From assembly GCA_021229015.1 (NCBI GenBank), contig CM037789.1, positions 38,365,581-38,429,580 on the forward strand: a stretch of 64,000 nucleotides of DNA. Reading direction: 5' to 3'. Source of the stretch: Solen grandis. Taxonomy: Eukaryota; Mollusca; Bivalvia; Adapedonta; Solenidae. This document shows positions 23,520 to 34,375 of this stretch, piece after piece. Under the pieces are notes generated by a model that saw only the letters and a program-made list of their open reading frames with translations, searched no databases and was not told where the DNA came from. The stretch's first letter is position 1. Each line of letters starts with the position of its first letter. Both the position numbers and the translations under genes were made by a program.

Positions 23520-26500
23520 CAGTGGTGCTAACGTATCAGTTGTCAAAAAATACGATTGGAATACGATAGAAATACGGACGATATGCGATATACGATCTGC
23601 GATGTGCGATAGCAGGTCTGATTTACCTTTACGATTCGTTACGATGCGATGCATTCTTTGTCTGATACAATACGATATACGATTTACGATCTGCGATATA
23701 TGTTATGCGATATACGATACAGGATAAGCACGGTATAAATGGCATTTTTTACAACTGTATACAACTAGATTTTACAATAAGTTCAAAAATATGAAATATC
23801 ACTAAGCTTTTAACAATATTTATCACAAGTCGTGTTTTCATCTGAAATAAACAGCGGAAATAAACAAAACGGGAAATAGAAATGGGGACAAACTAAATTG
23901 CGGTTCTCTAGAAATGTTACGGACTCTGTTGTCTCCGTCAATAACAACCTAAGCACGTGTAATGAAAAACTGATTTTTTTCCTAATGAGGACTCATAAAA
24001 AATGTATTTAAAAAAAGCTTTGTTATTATGGTTTTTTATATTTAATCACATTAAAAAAAACCCCAAAGAAACCCCCCAAATCTAAATCTTGAGCTGTAAA
24101 ATTTTTGCTAATTAAAAAATATCTTCGGGCATTTTTCAAACTTTGATTTAACCCCTCAAACTAAAAGTAATATAATTTATTGGATGAAACAAAAAAAAAA
24201 AGGGCGCGAGGGTGTTGGGGGAAAAACACCTATCTAAATTTTTTTTAGAATTTCGTATATATTACAAGTAAGGGAAATGTATAGGGAAAGAATTTAAAAT
24301 AAAAATGGTTTTTAAATCTTTAACCGAAATCGGGAAAATCCCCTATTTTTTAAAAAGCCCCAAGGGTTGTTGTTGGAAATTGATTTGGGAATTAAACTTA
24401 AAAAAAAGTACATTAAAAATGGTTTGAAAATATCTTTGTCAAAAAAAAGCCCGGTGAAGAGGGGTTTAAACCCGGGGTTTGTGAGAAAAGTCATACGGCC
24501 TGCGAAACATTTTTAAATGTTTGTTTTTAAACGGAAAAAGGAAAAAAAGTTTCCCAAAAGGTTATATTATTTTTCAAACCCCGTTAACTATGTATAAAGT
24601 TTTTACACCTTTCCCGACTGTTTCCAGATTGTCTAAAACCCTGCATTCTCATGAAAAAAATAAAAATTTTTCTTTTTAATTTGGGAAATTCCTATGAATT
24701 TTGGGGTTTCAAATTTTTTTAATGGATCCCTGTTTTTAACCCAAGTATTTTTGTAAAATTTTTTAAAAAGTAAAGAAAAAAATATTTTATTAAAAATTTA
24801 TGATTAAAATTTAAAATTGGGATATGTATATCCCCCACAAAACATGTGTCTTGCATAAAAAAAGCATTATCTCTTCCCCCTCTCTCTTCTTTAAATTTTA
24901 AATTTTTAGTTAAAGGTCCTTTAAAGTTATATGTAAGTGGGTTTGAAAAAATTTTAATTTGAGAGATTTTTATTTTAGCCAATGGGGTTTTTAAAAAAGG
25001 GAAAAACAAATTTTAAAAAAAAAAATTTTATTTAAATCTGTGTTTTAAAAATCCCCTTTTTAAAAATTTAAAATATTTTAAAAAATCCCTTGATTCGTTT
25101 TTTGTGATATAAAATAAGTTTAAATCACACAAATGTTTGGCCCCCCAAAAACCCACAAAAGAAAATTTTTTTTAAAGTATCATCTTTCTAACAGTTTTAC
25201 ATTTAAGATTTTTTTTCTCTCTTCGAAATTTTTGGCCCCATACCTGATTGGAAACAGTTTTTCTTAAAATTTTATTTATGAATAAGGGTGTTTAAAAAAA
25301 AATTTAAAATTTTTGCAAAAAATTTTTAACTTTTTTGACCGGAAATAAAATTATCGTGTACATGTAAAAGTCTTTCCCCCTGGGGGTGGTTTCCCGGGAG
25401 CGGCGGACATAAAGGTGCATATTTTTTCAAAAAAAACAATTTCTGTGCCTGTGTAAAAATTAGGCCCCCTCCGGGATTGCGAAACCCTTTTTAAATTAAA
25501 TTTTCCAAAAAAAGATTTGGGGAAAAGAAGAAAAGTTTAAAACCCATTATAATTTAGAAAAAGAAAAATATGGAAATGAGGGCTTTAGCGGAAAAAATAA
25601 ATAAAATGGGAAAAAGATCATTTTTTTTTAACAAATCTTCCATTCCCATGTAGGTTTTATGTTTATTTTTCTATTGTTATGCTTGCAATAATTCCTGTTT
25701 ATCATATTAAATATTAAGACATAGCAGTGAAGCATATCACGAAAATGTGGTCCCGTTTTTATCATTGTTTTTTTTCTTCTCCATATGAAAGAGACAGTTG
25801 TTGGATACAATTAAGTTCGGGTGTGATACCCATGCTAATTTCGCAACAAAAAAAAAATGCTCTTTGAAATATACGTGTCCGAGGTATAGCACCGATATTA
25901 CTGTAAACATGTTCCTGTGTAGAACTAGTACTTAGAGCTCCGTGTTCTCAAAGCAATACCGATGCATCTTGTACACATCTAATACGTATTAGGATTTACG
26001 CGATCATCGGAAAAAATGCTCCGGTTTGGATTTTCAGTCTCCACCTACCTGAATTTCACCTACTGATGAAAAAGGGGAAAAAAATAAATAATTTTCACTC
26101 ATTCATCCAATTTTTTTAGAAGTGTGTGTGCGCGCGCGCGTGTGCGTAATGAAAGAGAGATAGAGAAACCTAAATAAAATAGGAAATAATTAAAAAATAA
26201 ACTATATTCATAAATTACAAATATCTTTTGTTCACGAATTCATTAAATAATAAAGAAAAATGGGCATTCGAGTAAATACAGCATAAAAAATGTCCCGGAA
26301 ATAAATAATTACACGAAAGCAACATTTCGGACGATCTTGCATAATTAGTAAGTTTTATTTTGTTAGTTTTTAGACAGGTTAATAAAGCAAACATTGATCA
26401 AACATATTGATTACACATATTTAAAATTATTCCACTTTAATACTGATATAGTCACGAAGCTATATTAAAGGTATTTACGTCTCTGATATAGTACTTTTTA

Positions 26501-26983
26501 CACGTGCATCAAATTATATAACATTGCATGGCGTCTGCTCCTGAAAGTCACGTAGGCCATAACACATGTATAAAATAATAAAGTAAAAGAAATATAATTA
26601 TAACAATTGGTAAAATATGAAAAAAATGTACTGCATAATGTGATTTAATGATCCACCATTAATAAACTTAAGCAAATATTAAATATAAAGACACGACCAT
26701 TAATTATTTCTGAAATATCGATGGTGTCTCGTAACTTAAACTGTCCTAAACCACTGGGTGGTTCAATATGATATACGTTATGCGATTTACGATATACGAT
26801 TACCGATATACGGTTGCCTTACGATGCGATGCGATACAATCCCGTTTATTATACCTAATACGATTGAATGCGATAGAATACGATTCCATACGTTACGATG
26901 TGATTGAGTAATATATACGTTACGATACGATGCGATACGAACGATATACGCAATTTTTGACAACTAATACATTAGCACCACTG
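23520..26983. mobile_element. 3.46-kb TA-inserted element with CAGTGGTGC TIRs and CpG-rich subterminal arrays
   Basis: The ends are inverted repeats of about 35 bp (left 'cagtggtgctaac', right ending 'attagcaccactg'; about 31 of 35 positions match). TA flanks both sides (23518-23519, 26984-26985), and removing the element rejoins the RT frame region, so the boundaries are well fixed. Inside each end lies about 150-200 bp of degenerate short repeats built from 'tacgat', 'atgcgat' and 'atatacg' (23545-23720; 26765-26955). No transposase ORF is visible in the interior, so it looks non-autonomous. TA duplication fits the Tc1/mariner group or relatives, but the family is unassigned. Confidence 0.85.
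23990..25630. other. Homopolymer-rich, possibly unpolished stretch inside the TA element
   Basis: Runs of three or more identical bases dominate ('aaaccccaaagaaaccccc', 'ccccaagggttg'), with GGG and CCC in an AT-rich context. The texture differs from both flanks and changes abruptly near 25630. This pattern suits a low-coverage long-read consensus with homopolymer errors; an ancient decayed region is less likely. ORFs here are unreliable. Confidence 0.6.
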
Positions 26984-26985
26984 TA

Positions 26986-27737
26986 CCCTGGGCCTAAAGC
27001 TGCTTGACCAGGTCATGAAAATCTCTGTGAGAGTTGTGGAACAACTGATCAGAAATCAAGTACAGATTGATGGGATGCAATTTGGCTTCATGCCAGGTAG
27101 AGGAACCACGGATGCCATCTTCATCATATGGCAGATACAGGAAAAACACCTCATAGCCAGCAAACCTTTATATATGGCTTTCATTGACCTTGAGAAGGCC
27201 TGTGATCGCGTTCCAATGAAAGTCATATGGGGGCCATGCGAAAGTTAGGTGTGAAGAATGGCTTGTCCAAACTGCAAAATCAATGTACTCCAATGCTAGA
27301 AGTAGTGTACATGTTGGTGATGGCTACAGTGACGAGTTTGATGTCAATGTGGTGTTCATCAAGGCTCTGTACTATTCCACTGTCTTCATAATTGTACTGG
27401 AGGCATTGTCATCTGAGTTCTGCACAGCTGTCCTTGGGAGATCCTGTATGCTGATGACCTGGCTATTTTGACACCTCCCTAGAAGCACTGTTGGAGAGAG
27501 TGCAGAAGTGGAAGAAAGGCATGGAGGAGAAAGGTCTCAGAGTAAACAGAATAAGACCAAAGTATTGATCTCTGGTCCCAATCTTGATTCTCTGAGAAGA
27601 ACAGGAAAGCACCCCTGCGCTGTTTGCTTAACGGAACAGGCAGAAAATCCATCTTTTGTACAAACGTCAACTTGGTTCACAAAAAAAGCAGTGGTATCAA
27701 GGGCCTTCTTAAAAACTGACCTGAGCTACAGGGAGTG
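26986..27737 (+). pseudogene. Non-LTR retrotransposon RT fragment, central and C-terminal part
   Basis: Continues the RT interrupted at 23517. 27015-27248 encodes 'MQFGFMPGRGTTDAIFI' and 'YMAFIDLEKACDRVP' (RT block 3-4, with the first catalytic Asp in AFIDLEKA). Downstream, in shifting frames, come 'VHQGSV'-like sequence and 'WEILYADDLAILT' (about 27437-27475), the YADD catalytic motif, then a Lys-rich thumb ('EKGLRVN'-like) and a Cys/His-bearing tail near 27610-27700. Several frameshifts and stops make it inactive. It is cut by the assembly gap. The host LINE is older than the element inserted into it. Confidence 0.88.
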
Positions 27738-27837
27738 NNNNNNNNNNNNNNNNNNNNNNNNNNNNNNNNNNNNNNNNNNNNNNNNNNNNNNNNNNNNNNN
27801 NNNNNNNNNNNNNNNNNNNNNNNNNNNNNNNNNNNNN
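27738..27837. other. Assembly gap, 100 N
   Basis: Exactly 100 N between the RT pseudogene and a 33-bp satellite. Confidence 0.99.
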
Positions 27838-28960
27838 ATTCAGGTGACATCTATACAGGTTGGCTGCTTATTCAGGTGACATCTATACAGGTTGGCTGCT
27901 TAATTCAGGTGACATCTATACAGGTTGGCTGCTTAATTCAGGTGACATCTATACAGGTTGGCTGCTTAATTCAGGTGACATCTGTACAGGTTGCCTGCCT
28001 AATTCAGGTGACATCTATACATGTTGGCTGCTTACTTCAGGTGACATCTATACAGGTTGGCTGCTTAATTCAGGTGAAATCTATACAGGTTGGCTGTTTA
28101 CTTCAGGTGACATCTGTACAGGTTGGCTGCTTAATTCAGGTGACATCTATATAGGTTGGCTGTTTACTTCAGGTGACATCTGTACAGGTTGGCTGCTTAA
28201 TTCAGGTGACATCTATACAGGTTGGCTGCTTACTTCAGGTGACATCTATGCAGGTTGGCTGCTTAATTCAGGTGACATCTATACAGGTTGGCTGCTTACT
28301 TCAGGTGACATCTATGCAGGTTGGCTGCTTAATTCAGGTGACATCTATATAGGTTGGCTGCTTACTTCAGGTGACATCTGTACAGGTTGGCTGCTTAATT
28401 CAGGTGACATCTGTACAGGCTGGCTGCTTAATTCAGGTGACATCTATACATGTTGGCTGCTTAATTCAGGTGACATCTATACAGGTTGGCTCCTTAATTC
28501 AGGTGACATCTATACAGGTCTGCTACCTAATTGAGGTGACATCTATACAGGTTGGCTGCTTAATTCAGGTGACATCTATACAGGTTGGCTGCTTAATTCA
28601 GGTGACATCTATACAGGTTGGCTGCTTAATTCAGGTGACATCTATACAGGTTGCCTGCTTAATTCAGGTGACATCTATACAGGTTGGCTGCTTAATTCAG
28701 GTGACATCTATACAGGTTGACTACCTCATTCAGGTGACATCTATACAGGTTGGCTACCTCATTCAGGTGACATCTATACAGGCTGGCTACCTCATTCAGG
28801 TGACATCTATAAAGGTTGGCTACCTCATTCAGGTGACATCTATACAGGTTGGCTACCTAACTCAGGTGACATCTGTACAGGTTGGCTACCTAACTCAGGT
28901 TACATCTGTACAGGCTGGTTGCTTATTCAGGTGACATCTGTACAGGTTGGCTACTTAATA
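27838..28960. repeat. 33-bp satellite, about 34 units
   Basis: Units 'caggtgacatctatacagg' plus 'ttggctgcttaatt', period 33, begin at the contig edge. Subtypes vary at 'ctatac/ctgtac' and 'gcttaatt/gcttactt/acctcatt', and neighbours share subtypes (local homogenisation). Since 33 is a multiple of three, two frames stay open (11-residue periodic peptides). There is no coding context and the pattern needs no selection. Confidence 0.96.
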
Positions 28961-29650
28961 TAGGTAACCATGAATGATGAATGGCTGCTTGAATTGAACA
29001 CTTATAAAGATTGGTTGCTTAATACAAGTGATATCTGTACATGTTGGCTTGCTTGAGGGGACCACTTGTACAGGTTGGCTGCTTATTTCAGGTGATATCT
29101 ATATAAGTTACTGCTTAGGTGACATTGTACAGGTTGGCTGCTTATTCAGGTGAATCTATAAGTTAACTGCTTGAGGGACCACTTGTACAGGTTGGCTGCT
29201 TATTTCAGGTGATATCTATATAAGTTAACTGCTTTGAGGGACCACTTGTACAGGTTGGCTGCTTATTTCAGGTGAATTACGTATTAAGTTAACTGCTTGT
29301 TCAGGTGAACCACTGTACAGGTTGGCTGCTTATTTCAGGTGATATCTATATAGTTAACTGCTTGAGGGGACCACTTGTACAGGTTGGCTGATTATTTCAG
29401 GTGATATCTATATAGGTTAACTGCTTGAGGGGACCACTTGTACAGGTTGGCTGATTATTTCAGGTGATATCTATATAGGTTGACTGCTTGAGGTGACCAC
29501 TTGTACAGGTTGGCTGATTATTTCAGGTGAAATCTATATAGGTTAACTGCTTGAGGGGACCACTTGTACAGGTTGGCTGCTTATTTCAGGTCATATCTAT
29601 ATAGGTTGACTGCTTGAGGTGACCACTTGTACAGGTTGGCTGCTTAACAC
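28961..29650. repeat. Higher-order derivative of the 33-bp satellite (~65-bp dimers)
   Basis: Alternating units 'gaggggaccacttgtacagg'-type and 'ggtgatatctatatagg'-type form dimers of about 65 bp, about ten of them. Early copies are shortened. The array grades into the 41-bp array at 29660. Confidence 0.9.
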
Positions 29651-29659
29651 AAGTGACCA

Positions 29660-30035
29660 CTAACACAGGATGGCTACTCACTAAACATATTATGTGACTA
29701 TTCATACAGAATGGCTGCTCATTACACATATAATTTGACCCTTCATACAGGATAACTGCTAACTACACATATAATGTGACCATTCATACAGGATGGCTGC
29801 TCACTACACATATAATGTGACCATTTATACTGGATGGCTGCTCACTACACATATAATATGACCATTTATACTGAATGGCTGCTCACTACACATATAATGT
29901 GACCATTTATACTGGATGGCTGCTCACTATACTTATAATGTGATCATTCATATAGGATGACTGCTCACTACACATATAATGTAACCATTCACACAGAATG
30001 GCTGCTCACTAAACATATAATGTGACTATTTATAC
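29660..30035. repeat. 41-bp tandem repeat, copy B
   Basis: Same unit as 13060-13465, with a slightly different unit order and subtype mix; about eight or nine copies. Confidence 0.92.
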
Positions 30036-30864
30036 AAGTCAGCTGCTTTATAAGTCATGAAAACAAATACAGGTCAGCTTGGTAAATAGTTGAAACCACA
30101 AATGCAGGTTGTCTGCCTAATCAAGATGACCATTTATACAGGTTGGCTGCCTAATCAAGGTGACCATTTATAAAGGTTTGGTGCTCAATACAGGTGACCA
30201 TTAATATATTACACAAAATACTTAAAAACTTCATAATTCCATTTAAAGGAAGGGATTATTGTCCAGCACCTTACATCTGATTGTATTTTATTTGCTGTTT
30301 TTTGTTTGTTTTTATTTTCCCCTTTTCCTTATAAAGACCTACCAATCATAATATCTTTTCATATGACAAAAATATCATATAAACATAAAGGAAGAAGTGG
30401 CCTCATGTGTTGAGCATGTGACAATATGTCTCATTAAACATACATCAATTTTATCAAAACCCATGAATAATTTTTATCATTCTTTTCACTTTTGCTGCCA
30501 AACTCAATGTCAAAATTATCACTTTACTGAACAAAAATAGTTTGAACAGTGATGCAAACACATTATCACACAATAATCCAGACTTAACATGCAATCAATT
30601 AGTCAATATGCTTTGTTGATTATTACCACGGCAACAGAATACTGATCTGCAATTGACAAACATCTGATGCAGATAAAAGAAGTCTCTAGAAATAAGTCTG
30701 TTGCTTCCATGTTTTAACACTATAATAATTATATATCATCAATATATAGGTTTTATTTATAGGAAAGCATGGATTCTAAAGATAAACAAGGCTTTGTCAG
30801 CATAGCAAGCAATACTGTCAGGAGTCCCCATCGGTGAAAACATCCCATGAAGACTTTGGGCCAG

Positions 30865-31340
30865 ATAGAAACAAGAAAATAATGGAAATGGGTTATGATC
30901 CCCAAACTGCACCGACCTTTCAAAAAAGCATATGGTTGGTGAACACAACACACCTTTGTGTTATGACAAACATTTCTGTAAAGTTTCATGAAAATCCAAA
31001 AATAGATATGGAAGTTATAGATATGAAAATGTAGCCTATGAATACCAAATACAATTTCTAACAACTCCTGTGACCTTGACCTTTCAAAGACACATATGGT
31101 TGATGCGCTGATACACCTTTGTGTTATGACAAATGCTTCTGTTAGGTTTTATGAAAATCCATCCATTAATATGGAAGTTAGAGAGTGGACACAAAGATGT
31201 AACCTATGAACACCGAGGAGAATTTCAAACATATCCTGAGACCTTGACTTTTCAAGGGTGGATATGGTTGTTGCGCACAACAATTCTGTTTGTTAAGTTT
31301 TATTGAAATCCATCCATAAATGTTCAAGTTATGGAGTGGT
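30865..31340 (+). repeat. Dispersed ~170-bp repeat units, copy B (about three units)
   Basis: Three successive units with 'tgaccttgacctttca', 'acacctttgtgttatgac' and 'tttatgaaaatccatcc'. They are followed by 'aagcaggacagacagacaaa' and 'gacggaagacgg', typical terminal words of bivalve dispersed repeats. Copy A keeps only the first unit and a scrap of the second. Confidence 0.75.
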
Positions 31341-32175
31341 AAACGTAAGCAGGACAGACAGACAAAATGACGGAAGACGGAAGCAAACTTTTAGTCCTAA
31401 ACTAGTTTCAAAGTTGAAGGGACTTACCTGGTAAGTTTGAGACATTGGAACTTTGACTTATATATGAGGCTATATCAAAGCTTGAACTGTCAAGTCTTTG
31501 GATCCTAGATAAGGCTTCATTGCATCAACCTTTAGTCATACCAAATGTACATCTATTATTTGAAACTGATAATCCCCCGCTTTAAGCTGTATTCAAACCA
31601 AAACATAAAAGTATTTTATTGTAGCCTGTGTTGGGTATCGGGTCCTTTTGCTAACCAACACGTCATGATCAGTGGAAGTACCCATGATGGAATTTCACAA
31701 GAGTTGTTTTCAAATGATATGCCACCTAGTGTGATAACAATTAAAGCATTGTTTACACACAGAGAAAAAGCCTAATAAGTCTGTTAAAAGATGCAGTTTT
31801 TCTGTAATTAGTGACTGTCATACAGATAAGTAGTCAAATTCATAGCAGCCGGGCAGCTGTAAAGGTGAAAACATTATCATTCCGAAATGGAAGTTGTGAA
31901 AACAGCTGAAAAGCTTCGACTAATTTATGGTAAAACATACTTAAATTATCATGTATGGACAGCAAAAAACTTTGACACATAAAAATCACACATGGGTTTT
32001 TTCTTATGAATTTAAAAGGGAAATGTTAAGACTTTCTTTTAACTTTGACACAGCTAGAAATTTGACTCATCAAAGTTTGACACATAGAAGTTCTATGATA
32101 TATTGAAACTGGCATGCAACCACCAATTCTGAAATAAATATGCATGGATGGAACTAATTAATTGTTAAAATCTGG
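31341..32175. other. Non-coding stretch within copy B
   Basis: 31341-31660 has no counterpart in copy A. From 'catgatcagtggaagtaccc' (about 31664) colinearity resumes at about 14570. No gene is recognised. Confidence 0.5.
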
Positions 32176-32177
32176 TA

Positions 32178-32570
32178 ACAAGAGCACTGGTCGTCACAAA
32201 ATATGCCTGTCCTGCTACATTGTATTTATCAATTCAAGGGCCATAACTCTGCATTGTTTGGGAAATTCTGGCTGGTTATTTAACATTGTGAAGATATTGT
32301 GCCAATACACATAGTGACATAAACACTTAAGTTTGGTAAAGATTGGTTTATGTCCTTCTGAGTTAGAGGGAAGACACTGCTGATTTTGCAGTTTTTCATT
32401 ACTTAAAGGCCATAAGTGGGGGAATTTTCCTTGTTAACAAACTTGACAAAGATAATGTATCAATATACAATGTGACCAAGTTTGGTAAAGATTGGATCAT
32501 GTTTGCGGTAAGCAAAATGAGCTTACAAACAATTCCTGTTTTTTATACACCAGTCTAATTACAGGATGTA
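32178..32570 (+). repeat. Dispersed bivalve repeat, two ~160-bp units, copy B
   Basis: Counterpart of 15080-15480, with the same 'aagggccataactctg' and 'gtttggtaaagattgg' words. Confidence 0.75.
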
Positions 32571-32754
32571 TTATGGATTCACCTGAGGCAGGCACATGGA
32601 CAGGCAAGTTGGCGTCCACTCAGGTTGTCTGCTGTCAAGCTTTTGTTTTGTGCCAAGCAATGAAATATGATTAAGAACTATGCAATAATTTAGTTTCAAC
32701 TCATTTAATTTAAATATATTCATTTTATAGCAATTGGAAAACAAGTTCTTACAA

Positions 32755-32900
32755 TATATACTAATCTCACTTGATGGTTCCTTGGTTGGACCAGTACTTT
32801 GCACCAGGGAAGGTAATGATATATCCCTGCCCCCCAGCGTGGTCAAACCCACAACCTTTGGATCTGCAGTCTGATATGTTACTACAGGATCATGGTGCCC
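32755..32900 (-). mobile_element. Degraded tRNA-derived SINE, copy B
   Basis: Same relic as 15650-15795 in the duplicated block. Confidence 0.5.
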
Positions 32901-33964
32901 TTAATTAGCAATATTTGCAACCATATAGTATTTACTTCATGTTAATACGGTGAACATGTGACTGCACAAATGGCTCCCAGAGACCAGAACCCTAGCTTCA
33001 CACTGGATATTTAATGTAAGCTGACATTTCTGCAGTAAACATTCACCCTTGCTGGCTATAAGATTCAAAAGTAGAGACATATTAAATTTTACTGGTTCAG
33101 TGACATTTCACATCCTTGTTCAGGATGACAGGCAATTTACTGTCATACAGTGCGGCTCGCGTTCAAGTTGGCATTTTTAGCGTGTAACGTGCGTTCCGTG
33201 TCCGTGTAATGTGCGTGTAACGTACGTGCGTGTACCGTGTAACCGTGTAACATTCTCAACATGTGGCCCGTGTAGCATCGTTTATATCGTGTGTAACGTG
33301 TTAACTGTTCAACTGTTAAAAACTGCTGTCCGAGAAGGATAGGGACATAACACATAAACATGTAGATTTCTTAACTGTAACATGTCACGGTGTAAAATCA
33401 TTCGGCTTATTGTTCTAGAACCCTGATGGAAATGAGTCTTGATCGAGGTAAAAAACACATATTATCATGTGTGTTTGCGTCCTGCTTTATGCATGAAAAA
33501 ACAACTGCTAACATGTGCATCTGCTGTGAAATGATACAACTTATGCTGTTGGATATACCATATTTCATAATGTACATTGCTTCAACTTTATATAAATTAA
33601 TAATGAAATACGACTTACCGATTTCCTAGGTCTCCTCAGTCCTCACGAATATTATAACCACTATTTATTCCGTTTACAGGTAAAAAAAATGTAACTCAAA
33701 ATTTGCTGGCTCGGAATTTATACTCTATCGTGCTGGTGGCACATTGTGTCGTTTAGCAGGGACTTCCTGTGTATTCCAGTTTGACACGATACACAATCTA
33801 TGCACAGGAAATATTTAATTTTCACACCCAAGACCAAGAGTACATTTGAGGAAGTTAGGTGTCAGACTGGGTAGCTGGACTCGGATTATACGTAAATCGT
33901 CACCTTGGCCTGGTACATGTAACTTAACGTTTGACGACTTATGTGTAATTCTCTCTCTCCGCCA

Positions 33965-33967
<3 letters not shown>

Positions 33968-34012
<45 letters not shown>
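33968..34012. repeat. (CT)n microsatellite within the TA element
   Basis: About 22 CT units. Confidence 0.95.
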
Positions 34013-34016
<4 letters not shown>

Positions 34017-34109
34017 GCCTAGATGTGATATATATACAATGAATTTAAAACTTCAACTATCATGCTCATTATTAACTAATTAAATTTAATTTTCAGTTAT
34101 AACAAAAAA

Positions 34110-34375
34110 CTTAAACCTTTCATCTACCTAAGGAAGCACTCGATAGGATAAACTTATTCAAATGAATTGCGTTTTTAAATTGATTCGATAAACTGATAAA
34201 TGATTAGGAATTAATTGCCAAAAGCATAATTATAACTACTCGCTTTCATCTATCTAAGGAAAAACTCAATAAGATGAACTTATTGATCGATTCCGTTTTT
34301 TTAATTTATTCGATAAACTGATAGGAAATTAGGAATTAATTGCCGAAAGCATAACTTTAAATACTCGCTTTTCCA
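34110..34375. repeat. ~123-bp tandem duplication within the TA element
   Basis: Two copies containing 'tttcatctatctaaggaa', 'aacttatt', 'ttcgataaactgata' and 'ttaggaattaattgcc'. Confidence 0.85.

Noticed and set aside
27860..28934. Long open frames (187-224 codons) with 11-residue periodicity
   Set aside because: They are translations of the 33-bp satellite. A period divisible by three keeps frames open without selection, and two frames are open at once.
33143..33361. Short ORFs at the ends of the 33148 element as a transposase
   Set aside because: They are translations of the CpG-rich subterminal repeats and contain no DDE/D-type motif.
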